The notes: generated from the sequence alone by a model not told the origin. A DNA stretch of 64,000 nucleotides from Pseudomonas sp. ANT_H12B (GCF_008369325.1 NZ_VOBI01000015.1:62001-126000); one strand, 5' to 3'; positions 7,915 to 17,387 are shown, counted from the stretch's first letter. Numbers and translations: made by a program.

Positions 7915-9093
7915 TCAATACCCCATTTTCTGCGCGCGACTGCTGAAGAAGATGCCGCTCGGCGCGGTGGCCGGCAGGGTACTCAGCAGCTTCAGGCTGT
8001 ACGGATCCCAGACTTGAACCTGATCGCCGTCGCGTAACGACAACCACAACTGATCGCCGCGCGCGGTGAATTCCATGTGCAGCACCGCCGGCCCCGGGCG
8101 CAGATCGGCGATTACGGTGTGGGTTTCGGTGTCGATAACCTGAACCCGATCGTTGTCCGGGTAGGCGAAATTGACCCACAACTGCCGACCGTCCGGGCGT
8201 GAGGTGACGAATATCGGTTGGCCGGCCACCGGGATGACTGCGGTCTGCTGCCAGGTGCGCGAATCCATCACCAGCACCTGGTGACGGCCAACGGCGGGCA
8301 CGAACGCCTGGTTATCGGCGACGGCCCAGCCTTCCAGATGCGGCATCTTGTACACGGGCAGTTTCGCCTGGCCGCGTCCGTAGTCGCCGAGTACCCGCTG
8401 AACACCGCGCTCCGGATGCCAGAGATCGAGTTGCGCCATGCCGTCTTCGCCGAACAGCCCGGCCATGTAATAGCGGCCATCCGGGGTGATCAGGGCGTCG
8501 TAGGGTTGTGAGCCAATACCGGTGAAACGGCTGATGTGCGGTGTGCTGCCCTGGCTGAAATCGGCGGTCCAGATCTCGCCGGTATCGAACAGGCTGAAAA
8601 CAAAACGTTGCCCCGGCGCGTCGACCAGGCCGACCACTCGCGAGCGTTTGGTGCCGTCGGCGAGTGGTGTAGCGGGGATATCGGCCACTTGTTGCAGAGT
8701 GGCCGCATCGAACACCTTGACCCCGCCGGGCACGTAGTTCGACACCGCGATCAACTTGCCGTCCTGACTGATGGCGCCGCCAATGCTGTTGCCGCCCTGG
8801 ATGACTCGATGGTCGATACGTTGGGTCAGCAAATCGATTTTGCTCAACCCGCCGTCGCGGCCGAAGACGTACGCATAGCGCTGGTCGCGTGAGAACACCA
8901 CGGAGGCATGGGACAGGTCGCCCAAACCCTTGAGTCGGGCCAGCGCCGTATGGGTGTCGCTCTCGATGATTTGCACGCTACCGGTGGCGCGTTCCACCAC
9001 CACGCCCAGATCGCCGGTGCCACGCAACGGTGGCTGAACGCAAGCGGACAACAACAGCCCGGTCGCCGCTGACAGCAGGATTGAACGGATCAT
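7915..9093 (-). CDS. nirF: NirF, d1-propeller protein of heme d1 biosynthesis
   Basis: NirF is a periplasmic d1-type beta-propeller that acts late in heme d1 synthesis. The ATG at 9093 (MIRSILL) is chosen over a 13-codon extension because it starts the lipoprotein signal and overlaps the nirC stop (ATGA). The lipobox LLLSAC predicts membrane anchoring. The remaining 370 or so residues are propeller repeats related to NirS and NirN, without any heme-c motif. The length of 392 residues matches NirF. Confidence 0.95.
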   Translation of the reverse strand: MIRSILLSAATGLLLSACVQPPLRGTGDLGVVVERATGSVQIIESDTHTALARLKGLGDLSHASVVFSRDQRYAYVFGRDGGLSKIDLLTQRIDHRVIQGGNSIGGAISQDGKLIAVSNYVPGGVKVFDAATLQQVADIPATPLADGTKRSRVVGLVDAPGQRFVFSLFDTGEIWTADFSQGSTPHISRFTGIGSQPYDALITPDGRYYMAGLFGEDGMAQLDLWHPERGVQRVLGDYGRGQAKLPVYKMPHLEGWAVADNQAFVPAVGRHQVLVMDSRTWQQTAVIPVAGQPIFVTSRPDGRQLWVNFAYPDNDRVQVIDTETHTVIADLRPGPAVLHMEFTARGDQLWLSLRDGDQVQVWDPYSLKLLSTLPATAPSGIFFSSRAQKMGY

Positions 9094-9416
9094 GGTGCGG
9101 GGTATCCCTGCAGAAGAAGGTCGACCAGCCAACGGATGTCACCGGGGCTGAGCAACGGCGCCCAACCGGGCATCGCGGTGCCGGGCCGGCCTTGGCTGAC
9201 GGTGGCAATCAGGCTGTCCCTGGACTTGCCGGCCAGCGCCGCGCGTGTCAGCTCGGGACCGAGCCCGCCGGTCAGGTGCAGCCCATGGCAGGCGCCGCAG
9301 TCCTGCACCAGCAGGTGTTCGAGTTGTGCCTGACGCTGGGCGTCCGGCGACGCAACCGCAGTTGCGCAAATGAGGAGGAGGGCCGCCAGAATCGCAGCGT
9401 GTGGGTAAACCATCAT
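9090..9416 (-). CDS. nirC: NirC, monoheme cytochrome c
   Basis: A small periplasmic cytochrome c of 108 residues with a Sec signal (about 1-22) and heme motif CGACH at residues 40-44. A distal Met lies in the segment TAMPGW. NirC can donate electrons to NirS and takes part in heme d1 maturation. Its stop overlaps the nirF ATG. Two adjacent ATG codons (9416, 9413) are possible starts. Confidence 0.94.
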   Translation of the reverse strand: MMVYPHAAILAALLLICATAVASPDAQRQAQLEHLLVQDCGACHGLHLTGGLGPELTRAALAGKSRDSLIATVSQGRPGTAMPGWAPLLSPGDIRWLVDLLLQGYPAP

Positions 9417-9432
9417 GACGCCCTCGAGTCGG

Positions 9433-9747
9433 TTATTTGAGTGTCAGTACCCAGGTCGCGAGAATTTTTGCTTCTTCGTCGGTCACTGGGTTCGCGGGCA
9501 TTGGCATCGGGCCCCAATTGCCTTGTGTGCCGTTTTTGATGTGGCCTGCCAGGGTGTCTGCGGCGCCGGCCACGCCAGCGTTCTTGGCCGCTACATCCTT
9601 GAGTGCGGGACCGACCAGCTTGGTGTCAATGGAGTGACAGGCTGCGCAGGGTTTGCTCTTGAACAGCGCCAGCGCGTCTTGGGCCATGACCGGCTGCACG
9701 CTCAGCGCAGCGGTCAGGGCAAACAGTGCAAACAGAGTATTTTTCAT
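9433..9747 (-). CDS. nirM: NirM, cytochrome c551
   Basis: Cytochrome c551 is the electron donor of nitrite reductase NirS in the periplasm. The ATG at 9747 (MKNTLFALF) is chosen because AAGGA lies 6 bases upstream. The 104-residue precursor has a signal cleaved after VMA, a heme site CAACH at residues 34-38 and the Met-ligand loop GPMPMP. It lies 24 bp after nirS in the same operon. Confidence 0.96.
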   Translation of the reverse strand: MKNTLFALFALTAALSVQPVMAQDALALFKSKPCAACHSIDTKLVGPALKDVAAKNAGVAGAADTLAGHIKNGTQGNWGPMPMPANPVTDEEAKILATWVLTLK

Positions 9748-9771
9748 GGTGTTTCCTTGCATTGATGAAGC

Positions 9772-11463
9772 TCAATAAATGTCGTGTTGGGTGTTGTAGA
9801 CGTTGAACTTCCCGGTGGGTGTGATCAGTCGTTTGTCCTTGATGACTGACTTGAGCTTTAGTGTTTTGTCGTCGATCACCACCAGCGCCGATTCGTCTTC
9901 CTGGCCGCTCCACACGGAGAACCAGACTTCATCGCCGGCCTTGTTGTATTCCGGTTGCACAACGCGCATGGCGCCTTTCTTGATGCCAGCGTATTCAGCG
10001 ATAGGCAGCACGGTGTAGCCGGCATCGAGTTTGTCGATGTCGAATACCGCCACTGACTGGCTGAGCTTGGCCTCCGGGTTGAGGGTGGTGTCGACGTACA
10101 AGTGACGGGATTTTGGATGGGTCTTGATAAACAGCGAGCCGCCGCCCTGGCCCTTGAGTGAGCCGACCTGTTTCCAGGCGTATTGCGGGTGTTTGGTCGG
10201 GTCGGTGCCGATCAGCGAAATGCCGTCATCGCCCAAATGGCTGGTGGCCCAGACCGGGCCGTAGGTCGGGTGGTTGAAGTTGGCGCCGCGACCCGGGTGA
10301 GGGGTTTTGCCGACGTCCACCAGCGCAGTCAATTTGCGCTCCTTGGAGTCGATCACGGCGACCTTGTTCGAGTTGTTGGCGGCGGTCATGAAGTAGCGGT
10401 GCGTGCTGTCCCAGCCACCGTCATGCAGGAACGGCGCGGCGTCGATGTAAGTGATGGTGAGGTTTTTGATGTCCTGGTAATTGACCAGCATGACCTTGCC
10501 GGTTTCCTTGACGTTGACGATGAACTCCGGCCATTCGTGGGAGGCGATGATCGCCGCGACGCGAGGTTCAGGATGGTATTCCTGCTTCTCGACGGTCATG
10601 CCGCGGGTCGAGACGATCTGCTTCGGCTCCAGGGTTTCGCCATCCATGATGGTGAATTGCGGCGGCCAATAAGAACCGGCGATGGTGTATTTGTCTTCGT
10701 AGCCTTTGAACTTGGAGGTCTCGACCGAGCGTGCCTCGATGCCCACTTTGACTTCGGCAACCTTGGTCGGCTCGACCGGCCACAGGTCGATCATGTCGAT
10801 CCGGGCGTCTCGACCAATCACCAGCAGGTAGCGGCCCGAGGCAGAGATCCGCGAGATGTGCACCGCGTAACCGGTCTCGATCAACTTGACGATTTTCTTG
10901 CTGTCGCCGTCGATCAGGGCAATCTTGCCGTCATCGCGCAACGTCACCGAAAACAGGTTGGGCAGGTTGAGTTTGCTCAGCTGCTTCTTCGGACGATCTT
11001 CGGGTTTGACCAGCACTTTCCAGGTTTTCAGCGTCTCGGCCATGCCCCATTCCGGCGGCGTCGGCGGCGCGTGCTGAATGAACTTGGCCATTGACGTTAT
11101 CTGATCCTTGGTCAGCGCATTGGACGTGCCCCAGTTCGGCATGCCCGCCGCAGACCCATAGGTAATCAAGGCCTCCAGAAACGGTTGCCCTCGGTTCTGA
11201 GTAATGTCCGGTGTCAGCGGTTTGCCGGTGGCGCCTTTGCGCAGAACGCCGTGGCAGCCTGCGCAGCGCTGGAAGTAGATTTCCTTTGATGAGTCGAACT
11301 CGGCCTGGCTCATGTCGGGAGCGCCAGCGGATTTGACCATGGATGGGTTGGCCGCAACAGCGGCGGGCTCATCAGCGCTGGCGGCATGACTCACCGCCAA
11401 TGCCAGTGCCGAACACAGCGTGGTAAGGGTCAGGGCAAACGTTTTTCTATTGCTGATCAGCAT
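9772..11463 (-). CDS. nirS: NirS, cytochrome cd1 nitrite reductase
   Basis: NirS reduces nitrite to NO in the periplasm as a homodimer. The 563-residue precursor has a signal peptide (about 1-30), then the heme-c domain with CAGCH at residues 67-71, then the eight-bladed heme-d1 propeller ending in NTQHDIY. AGGAG precedes the ATG by about 8 bases. It is the first gene of the leftward nir operon. An Anr/Dnr box is centred about 110 bases upstream in the shared region with nirQ. Confidence 0.97.
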   Translation of the reverse strand: MLISNRKTFALTLTTLCSALALAVSHAASADEPAAVAANPSMVKSAGAPDMSQAEFDSSKEIYFQRCAGCHGVLRKGATGKPLTPDITQNRGQPFLEALITYGSAAGMPNWGTSNALTKDQITSMAKFIQHAPPTPPEWGMAETLKTWKVLVKPEDRPKKQLSKLNLPNLFSVTLRDDGKIALIDGDSKKIVKLIETGYAVHISRISASGRYLLVIGRDARIDMIDLWPVEPTKVAEVKVGIEARSVETSKFKGYEDKYTIAGSYWPPQFTIMDGETLEPKQIVSTRGMTVEKQEYHPEPRVAAIIASHEWPEFIVNVKETGKVMLVNYQDIKNLTITYIDAAPFLHDGGWDSTHRYFMTAANNSNKVAVIDSKERKLTALVDVGKTPHPGRGANFNHPTYGPVWATSHLGDDGISLIGTDPTKHPQYAWKQVGSLKGQGGGSLFIKTHPKSRHLYVDTTLNPEAKLSQSVAVFDIDKLDAGYTVLPIAEYAGIKKGAMRVVQPEYNKAGDEVWFSVWSGQEDESALVVIDDKTLKLKSVIKDKRLITPTGKFNVYNTQHDIY

Positions 11464-11566
11464 TCCATTTCTCCTCAGGCAAGACCTTTGCGATGTGCTG
11501 AAACGGCAGCGCAGAACGCAGGTTCTTAGTGCCGTGCAAGGCTATGCCGAGCAGGCCAATGTTCGC

Positions 11567-11580
11567 TTGACGACGATCAA
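11567..11580. promoter_or_regulatory. Anr/Dnr box between nirS and nirQ
   Basis: TTGACGACGATCAA matches the FNR-family consensus TTGAT-N4-ATCAA at 9 of 10 positions. It lies 104 bases from the nirS start and 82 from the nirQ start, so one box could serve both divergent promoters, as in Pseudomonas aeruginosa. Recognition by Dnr is inferred. Confidence 0.85.
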
Positions 11581-11661
11581 GTTTGCCGGCCATCTCACTT
11601 GCCAGGTTGTCGCAGGGGCCCGTAGCGTGTTCCTTGAATCCGCTTTTGGAACAGGCAGCCC

Positions 11662-12465
11662 ATGGACCGTACCCAGTCTTGCGAACACTCGATCCAACCC
11701 TTCTACCAACCGCTGAATAATGAGGAGGCGCTGTTCGAACAAGCCTGGCGACACGGCATGCCGGTGTTGATCAAAGGTCCGACGGGGTGCGGCAAAACCC
11801 GTTTCGTCCAGCACATGGCCCATCGGCTGAAACTGCCGCTGTACACCGTGGCTTGCCATGACGATCTGAGCGCTGCCGACCTGATTGGTCGCCACCTGAT
11901 CGGTGCCCAGGGCACTTGGTGGCAGGACGGACCGCTGACCCGCGCGGTGCGTGAAGGCGGCATTTGTTATCTCGACGAAGTAGTCGAGGCACGTCAGGAC
12001 ACCGTGGTGGTGTTGCACCCGTTGGCAGATGATCGTCGCGAGCTGTTCCTGGAACGCACCGGCGAAGTGCTGAAGGCGCCGCCGTCATTCATGCTGGTGG
12101 TGTCTTACAACCCCGGCTACCAGAACCTGCTTAAAGGCATGAAGCCCAGCACCCGACAACGCTTCGTGGCGATGCGCTTCGGCTATCCGCCGGTAGCCGA
12201 TGAAGAGCGCATTGTCGCCAGGGAAGCTCAGGTGGACAGCGCGCTGGCGGCGCAAGTGGTCCGGCTGGGGCAGGCGCTGCGCCGGCTCGATCAACATGAT
12301 CTGGAGGAAGTCGCCTCGACGCGATTGCTGATTTTTACCGCGCGGATGATCCGCTCCGGCATGAATCCGCGTGAGGCGTGCATGGCCTGTCTGGCCGAGC
12401 CGCTGAGCGATGATCCGCTGACCGTCGCGGCACTGATGGACGTGGTTGATGTCCATTTCGGCTGA
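11662..12465 (+). CDS. nirQ: NirQ, MoxR-type AAA+ ATPase
   Basis: NirQ is a NorQ/CbbQ-type ATPase needed for activation of NO reductase together with NorD. The 267-residue protein has Walker A GPTGCGKT at residues 39-46 and Walker B ICYLDE near residue 101, followed by sensor regions. It starts at ATG 11662, with only a weak GGCAG upstream. It diverges from nirS and overlaps nirO by 17 bp. The VWA partner NorD lies downstream of norCB, the classic ATPase/VWA pairing. Confidence 0.95.
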   Translation: MDRTQSCEHSIQPFYQPLNNEEALFEQAWRHGMPVLIKGPTGCGKTRFVQHMAHRLKLPLYTVACHDDLSAADLIGRHLIGAQGTWWQDGPLTRAVREGGICYLDEVVEARQDTVVVLHPLADDRRELFLERTGEVLKAPPSFMLVVSYNPGYQNLLKGMKPSTRQRFVAMRFGYPPVADEERIVAREAQVDSALAAQVVRLGQALRRLDQHDLEEVASTRLLIFTARMIRSGMNPREACMACLAEPLSDDPLTVAALMDVVDVHFG

Positions 12466-13036
12466 GTCCACGGGTGTATCCCGTGGCCACTTGCCGGGCG
12501 ATCTGGCGATGTGGTTTTTCATCCTGGCCGAGCTGTCGGTGTTTGCCATCCTGATCCTGGTGTTCGCCGTGACCCAGGCACTCAAGCCGCAGATGTTCGA
12601 CGAAAGCCGTCTGTTGCTCAACACCTCTACCGGGTTGGCAATGACCCTGAGCCTGCTCACCGCAGGCCTGTTCGCCGCGCTGGCCCAAGAGCAAATCAGG
12701 CGCTCACGGTCCCGCCACGGCGCGGTGTTCCTGCTGCTGGCGTTGCTTGCCGCCAGTGTCTACGTGGTGCTGAAACTCGCCGAATACCGGCACTTGCTGG
12801 CCTCAGGGCTGGGCATGGAGCACAACACGTTTTTCACCCTTTACTGGATCCTCACCGGTTTTCATTTTCTGCATGTATTGCTCGGCATGGTCATTCTTGG
12901 ATGGCTGGCCGAGCGTTGCCGCTGTGGCCTGTACGACGCCAGCAACCGCAGTGGTTTTGAGTCCGGCGTGTTGTATTGGCACATGGTCGATTTGATCTGG
13001 GTGGTGCTTTTTCCGCTGGTTTACATACTCAATTGA
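12449..13036 (+). CDS. nirO: NirO (NorE-like), cytochrome oxidase subunit III homologue
   Basis: A 195-residue membrane protein with five hydrophobic segments, belonging to the heme-copper oxidase subunit III family. Members beside nor genes support NO-reductase function but are not catalytic. The ATG at 12449 (MSISAES) lies inside the end of nirQ. The motif HMVDLIWVVLFPLVY near the C-terminus is typical of the family. Order nirQ-nirO-nirP matches P. aeruginosa. Confidence 0.92.
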   Translation: MSISAESTGVSRGHLPGDLAMWFFILAELSVFAILILVFAVTQALKPQMFDESRLLLNTSTGLAMTLSLLTAGLFAALAQEQIRRSRSRHGAVFLLLALLAASVYVVLKLAEYRHLLASGLGMEHNTFFTLYWILTGFHFLHVLLGMVILGWLAERCRCGLYDASNRSGFESGVLYWHMVDLIWVVLFPLVYILN

Positions 13037-13046
13037 CGAGGTGCTC

Positions 13047-13304
13047 ATGACTGTTTCCCGGGTTTTGGTCGCCTGCTGGGCAGGCCTGGCCACGCTGAGC
13101 GTGTGCACCGTGGCGCTGGCCCAGGTCGGCGCGACGTCGTTGCTGACGATTGCCATCTTGCTGGTGGCAGTCGGCAAGGCCTGGCTGATCGCCGATGGCT
13201 TCATGGAAATGCGCCACGCGCCACGACTGTGGCGCCGCTTGATGTTGAGCTGGGCGCTGGTGTTGGCAACCGTTGTGGGGCTGACGCTGATTTTTTTCCG
13301 TTAA
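13047..13304 (+). CDS. nirP: NirP (NorF-like), small membrane protein
   Basis: An 85-residue protein with two or three hydrophobic helices, related to NorF and the cytochrome oxidase subunit IV family. ATG 13047 is favoured because GAGG lies about 6 bases upstream. It starts 10 bp after nirO and ends the nirQOP unit, followed by a REP-type inverted repeat that may end transcription. Its role beside NO reductase is accessory and not well defined. Confidence 0.9.
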   Translation: MTVSRVLVACWAGLATLSVCTVALAQVGATSLLTIAILLVAVGKAWLIADGFMEMRHAPRLWRRLMLSWALVLATVVGLTLIFFR

Positions 13305-13310
13305 ACGATC

Positions 13311-13446
13311 CCTGTAGCTGGCGAAGCCTGCGTTCGGCTGCGCAGCAGTCGTGAAATCAGGCAACGCGGCCCGTCAGTTACACCGTGCATTCAGGGTTTA
13401 CGACTGCTGCGCAGCCGAACGCAGGTTTCGCCAGCGGCTACAGGGA
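13311..13446. repeat. Inverted-repeat BIME, type CTGCGCAGCAGTCGT
   Basis: Two arms of about 44 bp (CTGTAGCTGGCGAAGCCTG at the left, its near complement at the right) flank a spacer of about 45 bp. The arms contain the self-complementary core GCTGCGCAGC. The same family recurs at 17388-17517, so the norCBD genes are bracketed by two copies. It could act as a transcription terminator between nirP and norC. Confidence 0.88.
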
Positions 13447-13493
13447 CCGAGTCCGGCTCACGTTTAATACCCGACCAAAACCATCTGACTTTC

Positions 13494-13507
13494 TTGATCG
13501 CCATCAA
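13494..13507 (+). promoter_or_regulatory. Anr/Dnr box of the norCBD promoter
   Basis: TTGATCGCCATCAA is a perfect match to TTGAT-N4-ATCAA. Its centre is 64 bases before norC. A class II promoter would start near 13542, with TATCAT as a plausible -10 element. Dnr control of norCB by NO is established in Pseudomonas. Confidence 0.92.
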
Positions 13508-13564
13508 GCAGCTTTCAACCCTTCGCTTCCTATCATGGACACGCCTAGCAAAGAGGAAGCGACC

Positions 13565-14005
13565 ATGTCAGACACCTTCACCAAAGGCATGGCCAGGAAT
13601 ATTTACTTTGGGGGAAGCATCTTCTTCTTCCTGATATTCCTGGCTTTGACCTATCACACGGAACAGACCTTTCCAGAGCGCAGCAATGAAGCGCTTCTAA
13701 CCGAGTCAGTGGAACGCGGAAAGTTGGTCTGGGAGCAAAACAATTGCATCGGCTGCCACACGCTGTTGGGCGAGGGCGCCTACTTCGCGCCTGAGCTGGG
13801 CAACGTGTTCCAGCGGCGCGGCGGAGAGGAGGGCTTCAAACCTTTCTTGCATGCCTGGATGAAGATGCAGCCACTGGGCGTACCGGGCCGACGCGCGATG
13901 CCTCAGTTCAAGTTGAGTGACCAGGAGGTGGATGACATCGCCGAGTTCCTCAAATGGACCTCGAAAATCAACACCAATGGCTGGCCGCCAAACAAGGAGG
14001 GCTAA
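13565..14005 (+). CDS. norC: NorC, cytochrome c subunit of NO reductase
   Basis: NorC passes electrons from periplasmic donors to NorB. ATG 13565 (MSDTFTKG) is chosen: it follows GAGGAAG, and the upstream in-frame codons come from the repeat and promoter. The 146-residue protein has one N-terminal membrane anchor (about 14-32), heme motif CIGCH at residues 61-65 and the Met ligand in RAMPQF. It lies 3 bp before norB. Confidence 0.97.
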   Translation: MSDTFTKGMARNIYFGGSIFFFLIFLALTYHTEQTFPERSNEALLTESVERGKLVWEQNNCIGCHTLLGEGAYFAPELGNVFQRRGGEEGFKPFLHAWMKMQPLGVPGRRAMPQFKLSDQEVDDIAEFLKWTSKINTNGWPPNKEG

Positions 14006-14008
14006 GAG

Positions 14009-15439
14009 ATGAGCATTGCTAATCCGCATCTGAAATTCGCCTCGCAATCCGTGGCCAAACCGTACTTCGTGTTTGCTCTGATCCTGTTTCTCGGTCAGAT
14101 ACTGTTCGGTTTGATCATGGGCCTGCAATACGTGGTCGGGGACTTTCTCTTTCCGATCATCCCCTTCAACGTGGCGCGGATGGTGCACACCAACCTGCTG
14201 ATCGTCTGGATATTGTTCGGCTTCATGGGCGCTGCCTACTACCTGATTCCGGAAGAGGCCGACCGCGAACTGCACAGTCCGAAGCTGGCGATCATCCTGT
14301 TCTGGGTATTCGCCGCCGCTGGCGTGCTGACGATCCTCGGTTACCTGCTGGTGCCATATGCCGGCCTGGCCAAGCTGACGCACAACGAGCTGCTGCCGAC
14401 CATGGGTCGAGAGTTCCTCGAACAGCCGACCATCTCCAAGATGGGCATTGTGGTGGTCTGCCTGGGCTTCCTCTACAACATCGGCATGACCTTGCTCAAA
14501 GGGCGCAAGACCACCGTCAGCATGGTCATGATGACCGGGTTGATCGGTCTCGCGGTGTTCTTCCTGTTCTCCTTCTACAACCCCGGCAACCTCGCCCGCG
14601 ACAAGTTCTACTGGTGGTGGGTGGTGCATCTTTGGGTGGAAGGCGTGTGGGAACTGATCATGGGTTCGATGCTGGCCTTCGTCCTGATCAAGATCACCGG
14701 CGTGGACCGGGAGGTCGTGGAAAAATGGCTCTACGTGATCATCGCCATGGCGCTGATAACGGGAATCATCGGTACCGGTCACCACTTCTTCTGGATCGGT
14801 GCGCCTGAGGTCTGGTTGTGGGTGGGTTCAATCTTCTCCGCACTCGAACCGCTACCGTTCCTGGCGATGGTGATATTCGCCTTCACCATGGTCAAGAACC
14901 GTCGCCGGGACCACCCGAACCGTGCCGCCACACTATGGGCCAAGGGCACCACGGTCACCGCGTTCTTCGGTGCTGGCGTCTGGGGCTTCTTGCATACCCT
15001 GGCTCCGGTCAACTTCTACACCCATGGTTCGCAGTTGACAGCGGCTCACGGTCACCTGGCCTTCTACGGTGCTTACGCGATGATCGTGATGACCTTGATC
15101 AGCTACGCCATGCCGAAACTGCGTGGGCTCGGTGAAGCAGCGGACGAGCGTTCGCAGCAACTCGAGATCTGGGGTTTCTGGTTGATGACCCTGTCGATGG
15201 TGATGATCACGCTGTTTCTCACCGCTGCCGGTGTCGTGCAGATCTATCTGCAACGCTGGCCGGTAGATGGCGTCGCGTTACCGTTCATGGCCACTGTCGA
15301 TCATCTGCAAGTGCTGTTCTGGGCTCGTCTGGGCGCCGGTCTCGGTTTCTTCGCAGGGCTGATCTGCTACCTGTTCAGCTTCAAGCGACGGGTGCCAGTG
15401 GGGATCACTACGACTGCCGCCTCCGCTGTTCGTTCGTGA
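14009..15439 (+). CDS. norB: NorB, catalytic subunit of NO reductase
   Basis: NorB reduces two NO to N2O at a heme b3-FeB site. The 476-residue protein has about 12 membrane helices and belongs to the heme-copper oxidase superfamily. The conserved ligands are visible: HTN in helix II, the GTGHHFFWIG segment for FeB His residues, and TAAHGHLAFYGAY for the heme ligands. AGGAGGG precedes the ATG. It uses cytochrome c electrons through NorC (cNOR type); there is no quinol-oxidase N-terminal extension. Confidence 0.97.
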   Translation: MSIANPHLKFASQSVAKPYFVFALILFLGQILFGLIMGLQYVVGDFLFPIIPFNVARMVHTNLLIVWILFGFMGAAYYLIPEEADRELHSPKLAIILFWVFAAAGVLTILGYLLVPYAGLAKLTHNELLPTMGREFLEQPTISKMGIVVVCLGFLYNIGMTLLKGRKTTVSMVMMTGLIGLAVFFLFSFYNPGNLARDKFYWWWVVHLWVEGVWELIMGSMLAFVLIKITGVDREVVEKWLYVIIAMALITGIIGTGHHFFWIGAPEVWLWVGSIFSALEPLPFLAMVIFAFTMVKNRRRDHPNRAATLWAKGTTVTAFFGAGVWGFLHTLAPVNFYTHGSQLTAAHGHLAFYGAYAMIVMTLISYAMPKLRGLGEAADERSQQLEIWGFWLMTLSMVMITLFLTAAGVVQIYLQRWPVDGVALPFMATVDHLQVLFWARLGAGLGFFAGLICYLFSFKRRVPVGITTTAASAVRS

Positions 15440-15461
15440 GTCAGTAACACCTTGAAGGACG

Positions 15462-15490
15462 ACGGCCCGGCTGGTACAGCGGGCCGTTTT
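15462..15490 (+). terminator. Hairpin between norB and norD
   Basis: ACGGCCCG (15462-15469) pairs with CGGGCCGT (15480-15487) and is followed by TTTT. It may reduce, rather than abolish, read-through into norD, adjusting the ratio of NorD to NorCB. Confidence 0.65.
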
Positions 15491-15516
15491 ACATTGGTTT
15501 TCAGAGGAAAAAAACC

Positions 15517-17358
15517 ATGGCCTTTACCGTCGAACTGGAAGAGTGGGTCGGCAGTGTCTGGCATCGCTTTATCACCCGCCGCGCCAGCCCGGACTTTCCC
15601 GAAGCCCGGGTCGAACTGATCCATCAGCAGCGACCGCTGGCGTTGTTGTTTCGCGCCATGGGGGGCGCCAATGGCGTCGGCGTGGAAGCTGCCAGCGACC
15701 GCGATCTGCTACTGCGGCGCAACGTGCTGCAGCAGATCGCCGGCACCTGCAAGCAAGTGCCCTTGGCGTGGTGCGACGAGACCAACCTTCGTCTGCCGTC
15801 GAGCCTGGCGGTGTTCCCTGAAGTTGCATTGAACGAGGAACTCTATCGTTGGCTCGCGTTGCTGGCAGCCCAGGCCGGGCAGATGCGTCATTGGGGGCGG
15901 GACAATCAACGCTGGACGCAACAGCTGTTGCGGCGCTATCCCGCGTTGCGTGCCCGGTACAAACGTCTGGTCGATGCCCATCTGCAACTTCGCCCGGATC
16001 CAGCAACATTGAACCCCGGCGAAGCCGCACTGGAACGAGCGTTATGCCAGGCGCTACGCGAGCCGGGCAGTGTCGAGCATTTTCCCCGCAGCGAACGGGC
16101 CGCATGGCCGCTGCCGCTGTGGTTGTACCCGCCGCAAAGTCTCGCGAGCCCGCAGGCTGCCGACCTGGGGGACGAGTCGGAAGAATCGCTGACGACCCCG
16201 CCCGGCGAGCAGAAGGGTGGAAGCAAACGCGCCAAGCGGATCGATGAAGGCAGTCGCGACGGCGGGTTGTTGATCGTGCGCCTGGAGAACCTGTTCAGCT
16301 GGACCGAACACGTCGACCTGGATCGCTGGACAGACGACAGCGAAGACCCGGACGCAGCCAGAGTCGCCGAAGACCTCGACGAGTTGAGCTTGTCGCGCAC
16401 CCGTCTGCGCAAGGGCGGCGGTCTCAAGCTGCACCTGGATTTGCCACCGGCCGATGTCGACGATATTCCTCTTGGCGAGGGCATCAAGTTACCGGAGTGG
16501 GACTATCGCAAACAGCAGATGCAGGACGCCTTCGTCAATCTGCAAATGATGGTGCCCCGCGACAGTGAGCCACAACCATTGCCGTCACGACTGAAGGCCT
16601 CGGCGCACCGTCTGCGCCGCCAGTTCGAACATCTGCGCAATGACCGTCAATGGCTACGCCAGCAACCTCAAGGGTCTGAACTGGACATGCAGGCCTGGCT
16701 GGATTTTCACGTTGAACGCGAGCATGGCCAGTGTGCGGAGCGAGGTCTGTTCATGGAGCAACGGCAGACGCGCCGCGACCTGGCGTGCCTGTTGCTGGCC
16801 GATGTGTCGATGTCCACCGACGCGCACCTGAACGATGAGCATCGGGTGATTGATGTCATCCGCGACAGTTTGCTGCTGTTCGGCGAAACTCTGTCGGTGC
16901 TGGGTGATGATTTCGCCCTGTACGGATTTTCATCGCTGCGTCGTCATCAAGTGCGCATGCAAGAACTCAAGTCCTTCACCCAGCGTTATGACGACAACAC
17001 CCGCGGTCGCATTCAAGGGCTCAAACCGGGTTATTACACACGCATGGGCGCCGCCATCCGCCACGCCACCCAACTGCTGGGCAAGAGCAAGCGCCGCAGC
17101 AAACTGTTGCTGCTGCTGACGGATGGCAAACCGAATGATCTGGATTTGTACGAGGGGCGCTACGGTGTTGAAGACACTCGCGAGGCGGTGCTGGAGGCGC
17201 GGCGTCAGGGTTTGACGCCGTTCTGTATCACGATTGATCGCGAGGCCGGGGATTACCTGCCGTATATGTTCGGCGCCAATGGCTACACCTTGATCCGCCA
17301 GCCCGAGCAATTACCCTTGCGTTTACCGCAGTTGTATCGGCAGTTGACCCAACCATGA
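15517..17358 (+). CDS. norD: NorD, VWA-domain activator of NO reductase
   Basis: A 613-residue cytoplasmic protein with a C-terminal von Willebrand A domain. The MIDAS motif ADVSMS starts near residue 428, and TDGKPND lies near residue 535. NorD works with the MoxR ATPase NirQ to insert or activate metal centres of NO reductase. The middle third is Arg/Asp-rich and of low complexity, as in other NorD proteins. It starts 77 bp after norB behind a hairpin. Confidence 0.95.
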   Translation: MAFTVELEEWVGSVWHRFITRRASPDFPEARVELIHQQRPLALLFRAMGGANGVGVEAASDRDLLLRRNVLQQIAGTCKQVPLAWCDETNLRLPSSLAVFPEVALNEELYRWLALLAAQAGQMRHWGRDNQRWTQQLLRRYPALRARYKRLVDAHLQLRPDPATLNPGEAALERALCQALREPGSVEHFPRSERAAWPLPLWLYPPQSLASPQAADLGDESEESLTTPPGEQKGGSKRAKRIDEGSRDGGLLIVRLENLFSWTEHVDLDRWTDDSEDPDAARVAEDLDELSLSRTRLRKGGGLKLHLDLPPADVDDIPLGEGIKLPEWDYRKQQMQDAFVNLQMMVPRDSEPQPLPSRLKASAHRLRRQFEHLRNDRQWLRQQPQGSELDMQAWLDFHVEREHGQCAERGLFMEQRQTRRDLACLLLADVSMSTDAHLNDEHRVIDVIRDSLLLFGETLSVLGDDFALYGFSSLRRHQVRMQELKSFTQRYDDNTRGRIQGLKPGYYTRMGAAIRHATQLLGKSKRRSKLLLLLTDGKPNDLDLYEGRYGVEDTREAVLEARRQGLTPFCITIDREAGDYLPYMFGANGYTLIRQPEQLPLRLPQLYRQLTQP

Positions 17359-17387
17359 TGGACACGGTCCCTGTGGCCACCTGCGTC

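Noticed and set aside
13706..14785. A 359-codon frame antisense to norC and norB
   Set aside because: His/Asp/Glu-rich shadow of membrane-protein codons; norB is certain on the plus strand.
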